Origin: CAZMGV01 sp964565925
Lineage (GTDB): Bacteria > JAGRBM01 > JAHCIT01
Length of the DNA stretch: 64,000 nt
Direction of reading: 5' to 3'
Assembly: GCA_964565925.1 (NCBI GenBank)
Contig: CAZMGV010000001.1
Location: 248,001 to 312,000 of the forward strand
Below, piece by piece: positions 26,359-34,450 of this stretch. Position 1 is the first letter of the stretch, and every line of letters begins with the position of its first letter. A model generated the notes under the pieces. It did not search any database, had not been told where the DNA came from, and saw nothing but the letters and a program-made list of their open reading frames with translations. A program made the position numbers and the translations under genes.

Positions 26359-27681
26359 TCAGTTATCGACGCGGATACGATGCGGCGGCGACAGCAGGAA
26401 TGACTCGCTCTTCAGTGCCGCAAGCGCCTGGTTGAGTCCATTTTCAGCAACCGGGTGCGTCATCATGACCACTTCGACCGGCTGGCTTGAAGTCTCCCCG
26501 TCTGACTGGACCATCCGGGCGATCGACACGCCGCTGCGGCCGAGCGCCTGGGTGAGCGCCGCCAGAACCCCCGCCTCGTCCCGCACTTCAAACCGCAGGA
26601 AGAAGGCCGAGGCCAGTTCCGAGGTGTCCACCGGGGACTTACGTACGAGGTCGTTGAAGGCGAAGGTTGGCACGCGGTTCTTGAGCGTAATCCCCCGGGC
26701 CGCTTCCAGAATATCGCCGAGCACCGCCGTCGCGGTCGCCCCTGCGCCGGCACCGGCTCCGAAATAGACGGTCGTGCCGAGGTTCTCGCTTTCGACCAGC
26801 ACCGCATTCATGGGGCCTTCCACGTGCGAGAGCAGCGACTTTTTGCTGACCAGTACCGGCTCCACACGGGCGGTGACGCCACTTCCGTCCTTGCTGCGGC
26901 CGCCAATCCCGAGCAGCCGGACCGAGTAGCCGAAATCCCGGGCGTAGCGGAGGTCTTTCAGCGACACGGCACTGATGCCGGTGGCGCGAATCTCTTCGGG
27001 TTTTACGCGGGCGCCGAACGCCACCATCAGCAGCACGCACAGCTTGTGGGCCGCGTCGATGCCGTCGATATCGAACGACGGGTCCGCCTCGGCATATCCC
27101 AGCCGCTGCGCCTCGCCGAGCACCGGCGGGAACTCGACGCCGCGCTGGTCCATCTCCGTGAGGATGTAGTTGCAGGTGCCGTTGATAATGCCCTTGACCC
27201 GCAGGATGCGGTCCCCGGCGAGCCCCTCGCGCAGCGCGCGGATGATCGGGATGCCGCCGCAGACGCTCGCCTCGAACAGGAACTCGCCGCCGCCCTGCGA
27301 CTTCGCCGCGAGAATATCCTCGGCATGATGGGCGATCAGCGCCTTGTTGGCGGAGACGACGGTCTTGCCGCGCCTCAGCGCATCGACGACGAGGTCTTTT
27401 GCCACCGTCGTGCCGCCGATCAGCTCGACGACGATCTGGACGGCCGGGTCTTCGACCACGCTGCGGCCTTCGACCGAGACGGCGCAGCCAGACGGCAGCG
27501 CCGGAAATTTTTCGCCCCGGGTGACGCCCCGGTCCGCCACATGGACGAGCTTCAGCGTGGACTGCAGCTTGTCGCCAAAAGCTCCAGATGCTCCGCCTTT
27601 GGCCAGCACCTCGGCGGTCTTGCCGCCCACGGTCCCGAGGCCGATGATTCCGACACCGATACTGTTCTTGTTGGCAGGCAT
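26359..27681 (-). CDS. hom: Homoserine dehydrogenase
   Basis: The 440-residue enzyme reduces aspartate semialdehyde to homoserine, the branch point to threonine and methionine. It has the dinucleotide-binding GIIGLGTVGG start, the SANKALIAHH segment, the catalytic region with GIINGTCNYILTEM and ADPSFDIDGIDAAHK, and a C-terminal ACT domain (about 355-435, VRDEAGVLAALTQALG) that normally mediates threonine feedback. Length is typical of the monofunctional form. It starts three bases after the aminotransferase stop, a pairing known from deltaproteobacteria, and the two are surely co-transcribed. Confidence 0.96.
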   Translation of the reverse strand: MPANKNSIGVGIIGLGTVGGKTAEVLAKGGASGAFGDKLQSTLKLVHVADRGVTRGEKFPALPSGCAVSVEGRSVVEDPAVQIVVELIGGTTVAKDLVVDALRRGKTVVSANKALIAHHAEDILAAKSQGGGEFLFEASVCGGIPIIRALREGLAGDRILRVKGIINGTCNYILTEMDQRGVEFPPVLGEAQRLGYAEADPSFDIDGIDAAHKLCVLLMVAFGARVKPEEIRATGISAVSLKDLRYARDFGYSVRLLGIGGRSKDGSGVTARVEPVLVSKKSLLSHVEGPMNAVLVESENLGTTVYFGAGAGAGATATAVLGDILEAARGITLKNRVPTFAFNDLVRKSPVDTSELASAFFLRFEVRDEAGVLAALTQALGRSGVSIARMVQSDGETSSQPVEVVMMTHPVAENGLNQALAALKSESFLLSPPHRIRVDN

Positions 27682-27684
27682 CGC

Positions 27685-29004
27685 TCAGCCCTTGCCCTTC
27701 GGCGCGCGCGGCGGCTTCTTCTCGGAACGCGGAGCCGCGCCGTTCTTCGGCACCTTGGCCGCTTTCGCCACGGCCTTTTCGGCGGCTTTCTTCTCGGCCG
27801 CTTCGGCGGCACCCGGCGCGGTCTTCTGGAGCGCCTGCTTGATGTTGCGGCACGCCTGAACGATCCGGTTGTGGTTCTCGATCAGCGCGAACCGCACGTG
27901 GCCGTCGCCGTTGTCGCCGAACCCGATCCCGGGGGCGACCGCGACGTTCGCCTCGCGCACCAGCATCTTGGAAAACTCGAGCGACCCCATGGCGCGGTGG
28001 CTCTCCGGGATCGGAGCCCAGAGGAACATGGTCGCCTTGGGCGCCTCGACCGGCCAGCCCGAACGGTTGAGACTGCTCACCAGCCAGTCGCGGCGTTCGT
28101 GGTAGAGCTTGCGGACTTCTTCCACCACCGACGGCGGACTGCGCAGCGCGGCCACGGCGGCGATCTGGATCGGCTGGAACATGCCGTAGTCGAGGTAACT
28201 CTTCATCTTCGCGAGCGCGCCGATGATCTGCTTGTTGCCGGCCAGGAACCCCACGCGCCAGCCGGGCATGTGATAGCTCTTGGACAGCGTGAACGATTCG
28301 ACGCAGCGTTCCTTGGCGCCCGGCACCTGCAGGATTGAGGGCGCACGGTAACCGTCGAACGCGAGGTCGGCGTAGGCGAGATCGTGCACGACCCACAGGT
28401 CGTAGCGGTTCGCCAGCTCGACGATCTCCTCCAGGAACTTGAGGTCGCACACATGCGTCGACGGGTTGGACGGGAAGCTGACGACGATACCTTTGGGTTT
28501 CGGGCCGGACTTCTGCGCCAGTCTTTCCTTGATTCGCTCCAGGAACTCCTCGGTGCTGTTCAGCGGAATGTCGATCACCTGCCCGCCCGTGATGATCACG
28601 GCCCACTTGTGGATGGGGTAGCAGGGGTCGGGCACCAGCACGGCATCCCGCTCGACCGGGTTGATGATCGCGAGCATGAGATGCGCGAGACCTTCCTTGG
28701 ACCCGATCACGGCGATCGCCTCGGTGGCAGGATCGATCCGCACGTCGTACTTCTCGGCGTACCAGTCGCTCACCGCGAGCCGGAAACCCTTGATCCCCAG
28801 CGACTGCGAGTAGCGGTGGTTCTTGGCGTTGCGGGCGGCCTCGATCAGCTTCTCGACGATGTGCGGCGGGGTCTCGTGATCGGGATTGCCCATCCCGAAA
28901 TCGACGACGTCTTCGCCCCGGGCGCGTGCCTGATCGCGCAGCTTGGTGACTTCCGCGAGAATATAAGGAGGTAGGAGGCCGATTCGGTAAAAGTTAAAGT
29001 CCAT
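27685..29004 (-). CDS. AlaC-type class I/II aminotransferase with Lys/Ala-rich tail
   Basis: The 439-residue PLP enzyme resembles AlaC (glutamate-pyruvate aminotransferase) and related LL-diaminopimelate-type transaminases. It shows FYRIGLLPPYI at the start, FGMGNPDHETP, the HDLAYADLAFDG strand and the PLP lysine in TLSKSYHMPGWRVGF. The core ends near residue 395. About 45 residues of Lys, Ala and Pro follow, which the family normally lacks; they look disordered. The gene leads a unit with homoserine dehydrogenase, so it probably supplies or uses amino groups in aspartate-family synthesis. The exact amino acid is not certain from sequence. Confidence 0.9.
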   Translation of the reverse strand: MDFNFYRIGLLPPYILAEVTKLRDQARARGEDVVDFGMGNPDHETPPHIVEKLIEAARNAKNHRYSQSLGIKGFRLAVSDWYAEKYDVRIDPATEAIAVIGSKEGLAHLMLAIINPVERDAVLVPDPCYPIHKWAVIITGGQVIDIPLNSTEEFLERIKERLAQKSGPKPKGIVVSFPSNPSTHVCDLKFLEEIVELANRYDLWVVHDLAYADLAFDGYRAPSILQVPGAKERCVESFTLSKSYHMPGWRVGFLAGNKQIIGALAKMKSYLDYGMFQPIQIAAVAALRSPPSVVEEVRKLYHERRDWLVSSLNRSGWPVEAPKATMFLWAPIPESHRAMGSLEFSKMLVREANVAVAPGIGFGDNGDGHVRFALIENHNRIVQACRNIKQALQKTAPGAAEAAEKKAAEKAVAKAAKVPKNGAAPRSEKKPPRAPKGKG

Positions 29005-29100
29005 GGACGTAGCCTGATGGGATAGATAACCGCGACCGGTGAAATCAACCTTCCGGCCCTGTCAGTGCGTTAAATAGTCCCTGATTACAGCTGGTTGGGG

Positions 29101-30138
29101 CTACAGCGGCGGCTTCCACTCCATCGCCATCAGCTTCTCGCGGCCCCTGTCCGTGTTCATCAGCCTGCGGCGGTAGACGTCCTGCTCGTAGCCGGCCTGT
29201 TCCAGCGCCCAGGTGAGCCGCATCTGCAGCATCTTGTCCTGGGGCCGGTCCCTCAGTTTCGTGCACAGGCGGATGACCCTGCGGCGCACACTCTTGGAGA
29301 CGCCCGGCCACTTCATGACCAGTTCCGCGGGCGTCACCGTGAGGGCCGCCCGCTCCGGGCTGCCCGGTAGCGGGATTCCGTCGGCATCGTGGCCGATCTT
29401 GCCGGGCGGTCCTGCTGGCGGCGGTTCCGGCGAGTGAGAGTCCGGGTCCGGCATTTCCGGAGGCGGGGGATCGTTGTGTGTCGTTCCGTGTTTTTCCGTG
29501 TTTTCCGGTGGAAGCGCCTCTAAATGCACCCCCTCCACCGGCTGCGCCGGAGCCTCCCCCCTCAAGGGGGAGGCAAAACCGTCCGCTCCCTCCCCCTCAA
29601 GGAGGGAGGGTTGGGGTGGGGGTGAATCGACCAAAGGTGCGGAGGGCGGATGGGTTGGCTGTGCCACCGGCGCAGCGGCCGGTGAGGGCGCCGGCACCTC
29701 CTCCGGTTTCAGCGGCTGGAGGTTCAGGATCTGCTCGTACTTGTGCGACTGGATCAGGCTCCGGATGAACGTGCCGTGTTCCCTCACCGAGACCGTCTCC
29801 TGGCACTGGAGGTCGGTGAGCGTGCGGTAGTTCAGGAACCCGATCGCCGAGACCACCGCGCGGGTCCAGTCCAGCGGCGGCAGCGTGCGCTCGGGATCCA
29901 GCTCCTGCCGGATATGCTCCATGAGCCGGTCCCGCAGGTCGATCTTGGCGGAGAGTTTCACGCCGAACCGGCGCACCGCCTCGCGGCTGATCTCGCCGCC
30001 GTAGCTCAGTTCCATGAGCTTGCGGTTGAGCACTGCCGTGACTTCCTCGTAGTTGCGGCAGCCGTTATACGACAGCTCGTCTTCGAGCCACAGGCGGATT
30101 TCATCGGGAAGCTGGCTGATCTTGGTTGCAGGGGGCAT
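29101..30138 (-). CDS. Solitary phage Mu gp27-like (DUF3486) domain protein
   Basis: The 345-residue protein begins with SQLPDEIRLWLEDEL and ISREAVRRFGVKLSAKID, the pattern of the DUF3486/Mu gp27 helix-turn-helix domain (about residues 5-70), normally a small-terminase-like packaging protein. A helical segment follows to about residue 150, then a Pro-rich linker (150-255) and a conserved-looking C-terminal domain (260-345) rich in Arg and Lys. No other phage gene is near, so it looks like a domesticated DNA-binding protein. A strong AAAGGAG site precedes the ATG. Part of the linker is encoded by a dispersed palindromic repeat read in frame (29527-29624). Function unknown. Confidence 0.7.
   Translation of the reverse strand: MPPATKISQLPDEIRLWLEDELSYNGCRNYEEVTAVLNRKLMELSYGGEISREAVRRFGVKLSAKIDLRDRLMEHIRQELDPERTLPPLDWTRAVVSAIGFLNYRTLTDLQCQETVSVREHGTFIRSLIQSHKYEQILNLQPLKPEEVPAPSPAAAPVAQPTHPPSAPLVDSPPPQPSLLEGEGADGFASPLRGEAPAQPVEGVHLEALPPENTEKHGTTHNDPPPPEMPDPDSHSPEPPPAGPPGKIGHDADGIPLPGSPERAALTVTPAELVMKWPGVSKSVRRRVIRLCTKLRDRPQDKMLQMRLTWALEQAGYEQDVYRRRLMNTDRGREKLMAMEWKPPL
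29527..29624. repeat. Dispersed C/T-G/A palindromic repeat inside a gene
   Basis: Two hairpins in tandem make up this element: CCTCCCCCCTCAAGGGGGAGG near 29552-29573 (cited in part as CCCCCTCAAGGGGG) and CCCTCCCCCTCAAGGAGGGAGGG near 29588-29610. The outer ends are CACCCCC and GGGGGTG. Similar C-rich and G-rich palindromes are spread through many proteobacterial genomes, usually between genes. Here it is translated in frame and encodes most of a Pro/Gly-rich linker. Confidence 0.7.
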
Positions 30139-30278
30139 GACGTTTCTCCTTTGTGATTACCACTGGAGAAAAGCCTGCCACAGGTGTGTGTCATGGAGTG
30201 ACACAGTTGAATTCGGGGCGGGAAGAGGCCGGAGGGATGGTTTAAAGCGGGGGAGTTAATAATAAACGACGAACTAAT

Positions 30279-30316
30279 CCCCGCTCACCCTGAGCCTGTC
30301 GAAGGGTCGAGTGGGG
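30279..30316 (+). repeat. REP-like hairpin A1 (short form)
   Basis: The element has arms CCCCGCTC-ACCCT and AGGGT-C-GAGTGGGG around the core CCTGAGCCTGTCGAAGG. It ends one base before the stop codon of the minus-strand gene 30317-31024, so it may also end that transcript. It is inverted relative to copy A2. Confidence 0.8.
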
Positions 30317-31024
30317 TCATTTTTCAGGTGTTGAAGTCGATTGTGGCGCTTCACTCGCCTTGTTCGGATCAAAGACAGCGTTGTATTTGATTTCAGTGGC
30401 CTTCGTGGCAGGCAATGAAGAAAGCAGTTCATCCCCTTCACGCCATCTGAACTTTTCAGCGTATTCTCTCTCCGTAAATCCCAAATGATTCTGGACCACG
30501 TTGAAAGGCACCGGCTGCCAAGTCTTGCCGCCATCGGAGGAACTAAAAATGGCTTGCCCTGGGCCTCCATTGACGACGCTCCAACCCCTATTTGCATCCA
30601 AAAAATAGATGCTTGAAAAAACGACTGGGTAGAGGGGATAGGTCCCTTCCATATGGTCAGTTAGAAGTTTCCATTTTTTCCCGCCGTCAGTCGTAAGAAA
30701 CAGCTTATCAGGGTACTGAAGCACCCAACCCGTAGTCGCATCGATAAACGATAGGCTCACATAACTTTGGAATTCCCAGCCTTTGGTCTTCCGCAATTCC
30801 CGCCACGAGCATCCTTTATCCTCGCTTTTCAGCACTACCGAGTACGAACACGCAGTACCCTCACAACCTTTAATCCACGAACTACCGAGGGCGTAAACGA
30901 CATCTCCAAATTCATTGGAGTTCGATACCTCTCTGTTTTCGCAATGACCGCTATCCGCCGCCGTAATCTCACAGGGTGGCAACAACAGGATTCCGACCAA
31001 CAACGTGAATATGATTTTCTTCAT
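30317..31024 (-). CDS. Exported BNR/YCF48-like repeat protein, AT-rich
   Basis: The 235-residue protein has a signal-like start (MKKIIFTLLVGILLLPPC) that may be a lipoprotein signal. The mature part contains two Asp-box type repeats, TTDGGKKW and SSDGGKTW, each preceded by a GW segment, the pattern of BNR/sortilin and YCF48-like beta-propellers. Only part of a propeller is present, so it is short for the family. Base composition is clearly more AT-rich than the neighbours, a sign of recent transfer. It is bracketed by inverted copies of a REP-like hairpin. The start at 31024 begins the signal; a start at 31060 adds 12 residues. Confidence 0.72.
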   Translation of the reverse strand: MKKIIFTLLVGILLLPPCEITAADSGHCENREVSNSNEFGDVVYALGSSWIKGCEGTACSYSVVLKSEDKGCSWRELRKTKGWEFQSYVSLSFIDATTGWVLQYPDKLFLTTDGGKKWKLLTDHMEGTYPLYPVVFSSIYFLDANRGWSVVNGGPGQAIFSSSDGGKTWQPVPFNVVQNHLGFTEREYAEKFRWREGDELLSSLPATKATEIKYNAVFDPNKASEAPQSTSTPEK

Positions 31025-31061
31025 CGTCGCAAACTCTCGGCGAAAGGAATTCACGCGCACG

Positions 31062-31099
31062 TACCGCTCGACCCTTCGACAGGCTCAGGGTGAGCGGTA
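31062..31099 (-). repeat. REP-like hairpin A2 (short form)
   Basis: This is the inverted partner of A1, with perfect outer arms TACCGCTC and GAGCGGTA, inner ACCCT and AGGGT, and the same core read on the minus strand. It lies just upstream of the BNR-like gene and 22 bases past the PhoH stop codon. Confidence 0.8.
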
Positions 31100-31121
31100 T
31101 AGGAATCCGGTTCCCAAACCT

Positions 31122-32540
31122 CTACAGCAGATTCGCGGACTTCTCGGCCAGTTCCGACCGCTCGCCCTGGGTCAGCACGACGTGCCCGGCGATCATCTCG
31201 TTGCGGAACTTCTCGATCACATAGGTCAGGCCGTTCGACCGTGAGTCCACGTACGGGTTGTCGATCTGGTAGGGGTCGCCCGTCAGCACGATCTTGGTGC
31301 CTTCACCGGCGCGGGTGAGGATCGTCTTGATCTCGTGCGGGGTGAGGTTCTGCGCCTCGTCCACGATGACGAACTGGTGCGGGATCGTACGGCCGCGGAT
31401 ATAGGTGAGCGGCTCGATTTCGAGAATGCCGAGATCAATCAGATCCTGATAGCGGCGGCGCTTGTGGCTGCCCCGCGTGTAGTCGGCTCCCCGGCGGCCG
31501 CTCTGCGGAGTTTCCGAATCGGCCGACAGCAGGTATTCGACGTTGTCGAAAATCGGCTGCATCCAGGGTTTCAGTTTTTCTTCCACGTCGCCGGGCAGGT
31601 AGCCCAGGTCCCGGCCCAGCGGGAAAATCGGGCGCGACACCAGCAGCTTCTGGTAGCGGTGCTCGTCCGCCGTGCGCAGCAGCGCGCAGGCAATCGCCAG
31701 CAGCGTCTTTCCGGTTCCCGCCTTGCCCACCAGCGTCACCAGCGAGATCCGGTCGTCGAGCAGCATGTCCATGGCGAACACCTGCTCGCGGTTACGCGGC
31801 CTTACACCCCAGACGGCGTCCTTGGGCGGCTTCACGAGGAACAGCCCGGAGACGCCGTTCTCCCGGTGGCGAGCCAGCGCCGAATGGCTGGGCACATGGC
31901 GGTCCACCAGCACGACGCATTCGTTGGCCTCGAGCGGTGCTTCGCCGTCGCCCGGTTCGTATTTCATCTGGCCTTCGCGGTAGATGCGGTCGATCACGTC
32001 GGGCTCGACCTCGACCGTGCGCAGGCCGCGGTACAGTTCGTCCAGATTGCGCTGCGGGCCGGTGTGGTAGTCCACCGCCTTGAGTCCCAGCGCGTCCGCC
32101 TTGATCCGCAGGTTCACGTCGCGCGAGACGACGGTCACTTCGTGCCGGACGTTCGACAGTATGCCCTGCTCGGGGCCCATCATCTGCGACAGCCGGTTCC
32201 CCTGCTGGATGGAGAGCGCCACCGAGAGAATCCGGTTGTCCGCCTTGTGGTTGTCGAGATCGTCGGGCAGCAGTTTCAGGTCCGCCTCGAACCCGAGCAC
32301 AACGATCAGCTTGCCGCCACCCTCCAGTTCGACGCCGTGGGAGAGCAGCCCCTTGGAACGCAGACCGTCCAGATAGCGCATGACCATGCGGGCGTTTCGG
32401 CCCAGTTCCGTCTGGTCGCGCTTGAAGGTGTCGAGTTCTTCCAGGACCGTGATCGGCACGACCACGTACTCATCCGAGAATTTCGAGATGCTTTGCGGGT
32501 CAAACAGAAGGACGTTGGTGTCGAGAACGAAGCACTTCAA
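31122..32540 (-). CDS. PhoH-family ATPase with N-terminal PIN domain
   Basis: The 472-residue protein joins a PIN ribonuclease domain (residues 1-130, LDTNVLLFDP start, acidic residues in ELGRNARM region) to a PhoH ATPase domain (about 240-470). The latter has Walker A GKAGTGKT, Walker B FVIVDEAQNL and LTGDPYQID. PhoH2 homologues are RNA helicase-ribonucleases. Length and domain order are standard. It stands alone on the minus strand, with 95 bases to the DsbA-family gene upstream. Confidence 0.93.
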   Translation of the reverse strand: MKCFVLDTNVLLFDPQSISKFSDEYVVVPITVLEELDTFKRDQTELGRNARMVMRYLDGLRSKGLLSHGVELEGGGKLIVVLGFEADLKLLPDDLDNHKADNRILSVALSIQQGNRLSQMMGPEQGILSNVRHEVTVVSRDVNLRIKADALGLKAVDYHTGPQRNLDELYRGLRTVEVEPDVIDRIYREGQMKYEPGDGEAPLEANECVVLVDRHVPSHSALARHRENGVSGLFLVKPPKDAVWGVRPRNREQVFAMDMLLDDRISLVTLVGKAGTGKTLLAIACALLRTADEHRYQKLLVSRPIFPLGRDLGYLPGDVEEKLKPWMQPIFDNVEYLLSADSETPQSGRRGADYTRGSHKRRRYQDLIDLGILEIEPLTYIRGRTIPHQFVIVDEAQNLTPHEIKTILTRAGEGTKIVLTGDPYQIDNPYVDSRSNGLTYVIEKFRNEMIAGHVVLTQGERSELAEKSANLL

Positions 32541-32635
32541 AATGGCAGAGACCTCCGCCGCCTCCGGTGATTAAAGGCTCCGCCATTTCTGGCAGCGCCC
32601 TTCCCCCTGATCCGGGCTCCGTCCGTTCCGCGCGT

Positions 32636-33259
32636 TTAGCCGGGCAGTCGCCCCGCCGCACGGTCGAACAGCTCCCGGTACACACCGGCCGGCTGCACTC
32701 CTAACGCCCTCAGTCCACCTACCAGGATCGTCGGGACGCCGGTTACGAGTTCGTCGTAGCCGGCCTCCCGATTATCCTCGATCACGTCGAAATGGGTCCG
32801 TTCGTCCAGAACGTGTTTCAGCCGGGCCGTGTCGGCACCGGCTTCTTTCGCCAGTTCCAGCAGCACGGCGTGGCTGCCAATGTCGCGGTCTTCCAGGAAA
32901 AGCGCGTCGAACACCCGGCGGCGGAACTTCTCGGCCACGGGGGTCTGCACACCGTTTGGGCCCAGCTCCCACGCGGCTTCGAGCGCCAGGTGGGTGTTGG
33001 GCATGATGGACGGGGGACGGATGTCTATTTCGTATTCGGCGGCGGTCTGAGCGACGCGGTCCCACATGTGGGTGAGCGAGTCGGCGCCGATCAGGCCGGC
33101 CTTCATGCCGCCGGCGGGAATCTCCGGGTGGAGTTCGAAACCGATCCAGGTTGTGTGGAATTCGTAGTCGGTGCGCAGACGGTCGAGCTGCTTTTCCGCA
33201 AGGAAACAGTATGGACAGAGAAAATCCGAATAGATGCGGAGCGGTATCGCTGTCGTCAC
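32636..33259 (-). CDS. DsbA-family oxidoreductase, FrnE-like
   Basis: The 207-residue thioredoxin-fold protein has the active site CPYC in SDFLCPYCFLAEKQLDRL at the N-terminus, an inserted helical domain, and the cis-Pro loop in TGVPTILVGG. There is no signal peptide, so it is cytoplasmic, as for FrnE and 2-hydroxychromene-2-carboxylate isomerase relatives. It may be a thiol-disulfide enzyme or a glutathione-dependent isomerase. The 170 bases downstream of its start codon, up to the next gene, hold no feature I can name. Confidence 0.88.
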   Translation of the reverse strand: MTTAIPLRIYSDFLCPYCFLAEKQLDRLRTDYEFHTTWIGFELHPEIPAGGMKAGLIGADSLTHMWDRVAQTAAEYEIDIRPPSIMPNTHLALEAAWELGPNGVQTPVAEKFRRRVFDALFLEDRDIGSHAVLLELAKEAGADTARLKHVLDERTHFDVIEDNREAGYDELVTGVPTILVGGLRALGVQPAGVYRELFDRAAGRLPG

Positions 33260-33429
33260 TATCCTGCCAGCTTCTCAGGGAGCTGCTGGAGCCGGACGCG
33301 CCGGTGGTTCCAGCAGAAAGGCTTCAACTAAATGTGCGCCTCTCCCTCAACGTTCGATATGTAGAAGTATAACGCGATCAACCGGGCTTGCACAGGACTT
33401 TTTTGCGGCGGGTTGGTGACAGGGAAAAA

Positions 33430-33627
33430 TTAATCCGGGTCGAGCGCTGTCAGGGCAGCGTATTTCTCCTCGAGCCACTTCTTGAGGTCCACCTCGTGGA
33501 ACAGGCGGTTCCCGCCTTCGGTGCGGTAGGGGATCATGCCGGAGTCGATCCACGCATGAATGGTCTCCACCGAGACGCCAAGGGTCATCGCCAGTTCTTC
33601 AGGGGTAATCGTCCGGCTCGCGTCCAT
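33430..33627 (-). CDS. Small excisionase/MerR-type helix-turn-helix protein
   Basis: The 65-residue protein is one winged helix: ITPEELAMTLGVSVETIHAWIDSG followed by PYRTEGGNRLFHEVDLKKWLEE (the key part is LGVSVETIHAW). This is the excisionase-family DNA-binding domain. The start at 33627 has AGGA 11 bases upstream. A longer reading from 33786 would overlap the divergent DnaJ gene. It may regulate that gene. No integrase or mobile element is near, so the name excisionase describes the fold and not a role. Confidence 0.8.
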   Translation of the reverse strand: MDASRTITPEELAMTLGVSVETIHAWIDSGMIPYRTEGGNRLFHEVDLKKWLEEKYAALTALDPD

Positions 33628-33685
33628 GAATACGGTGTTCCTTTGCGGGCGTCCGCTGCGGACTGCCGTTACGGAAGAATTCGGG

Positions 33686-33715
33686 TTGGTTCCGTGCTCC
33701 GGGGTGAAGTATAAA
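33686..33715 (+). promoter_or_regulatory. Candidate promoter of the DnaJ-domain gene
   Basis: TTGGTT (33686-33691) and TATAAA (33710-33715) are separated by 18 bases. A small hairpin (33728-33740) with five-base arms holds a GAGG sequence just before the start codon and might limit ribosome access. Confidence 0.42.
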
Positions 33716-33743
33716 GGGAACCGGAGGCGAGGCAACCTCGACT

Positions 33744-34301
33744 TTGACCGTGGCCCGTCAGCAAAGAAGACCCCGGCCTTTCGCACTGCTCGCCAACATC
33801 CGCGAGGTTGGCCGCACGCTCACGCGCCGGGACCTCTCCCCCGTCCAGCGCGCCGAGCAGGCGCTGCGCCAGATCGCCCCCGGCGAATACGAACGGTTCC
33901 AGCGCCGCATCAAGACGTTCGAGGAACTGGCCCGCACCGAATACAGCAAGATCCGCCACGACCCGAACTCGCCCGAGCAGGAAGTCGAGGCGTTCATCGC
34001 GCTCATGCGGGCGTCGGTGAAAACCTTCCAGACCGAGCCGCCGCGCACCTGGGCCGGCAGGCGGATGGTCGACTGGGCGTCGAAGAACCTGGGCGAGATG
34101 GAACACGCGCTGCTGCCGTCGCGCCAGGAGGCGTTCGCCGTGCTGGGCGTGCAGGTCTCCGACGACGTGGAGACGATCAAGCTGAAATTCCGCGTGCTCG
34201 CCCGCGAGGCCCACCCCGACAAGCCCGGCGGCAGCCACGCGCGCATGCAGCAGCTCAACCAGGCCTACAAGACCGTGCTCCGGATCAAGGGCACGGGGTG
34301 A
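33744..34301 (+). CDS. DnaJ-domain protein with C-terminal J domain
   Basis: The 185-residue protein has a helical N-terminal part (1-120) and a J domain at the C-terminus (about 128-183) with the HPD motif in REAHPDKPGG and LNQAYKTVL. The position recalls DjlA, but no membrane helix or TerB motif is obvious. It should recruit DnaK to a bound client. The start may be TTG (33744) or GTG (33750); the former is preceded by a hairpin carrying GAGG. It is divergent from the small helix-turn-helix gene. Confidence 0.82.
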   Translation: MTVARQQRRPRPFALLANIREVGRTLTRRDLSPVQRAEQALRQIAPGEYERFQRRIKTFEELARTEYSKIRHDPNSPEQEVEAFIALMRASVKTFQTEPPRTWAGRRMVDWASKNLGEMEHALLPSRQEAFAVLGVQVSDDVETIKLKFRVLAREAHPDKPGGSHARMQQLNQAYKTVLRIKGTG

Positions 34302-34312
34302 GCCGCGGGCGA

Positions 34313-34349
34313 CCCTTCGAGGAGCCTTGCTATGCAAGGCTCCTCAGGG
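34313..34349 (-). repeat. REP-like hairpin B3 (long form)
   Basis: A 12-base perfect stem, GAGGAGCCTTGC against its complement with a TAT loop, lies within CCCTTCGA and TCAGGG ends. It begins 12 bases after the DnaJ-domain stop codon and may act as a transcript end. Orientation is that of B5. Confidence 0.8.
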
Positions 34350-34397
34350 CGAACGGTTGGGATCACACTCACATACAAGATTGCGGGAACCCACTCC

Positions 34398-34449
34398 CCG
34401 TTCGTCCTGAGGAGCCGCCCGAAGGGCGGCGTCTCGAAGGACAGAACGG
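34398..34449 (+). repeat. REP-like hairpin B4 (long form), downstream of GIY-YIG gene
   Basis: Outer arms CCGTTC-GTCCT and AGGAC-A-GAACGG surround GAGGAG, an inner GCCGCCC/GGGCGGC hairpin and CGTCTCGA. It ends one base before the stop codon of the minus-strand GIY-YIG gene. Confidence 0.85.
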
Positions 34450-34450
34450 A

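Noticed and set aside
26639..28606. Long minus-strand frame of 655 codons overlapping hom and the aminotransferase
   Set aside because: It runs through two well-supported genes in another frame and has an Arg-rich, family-free translation.
29101..30138. Prophage remnant around the gp27-like gene
   Set aside because: No other phage-type gene, attachment site or integrase is found within 10 kb on either side, so a prophage is not supported.
33430..33627. Excisionase of an integrative element
   Set aside because: The fold matches, but no integrase or attachment repeats are present; a regulator is more likely.
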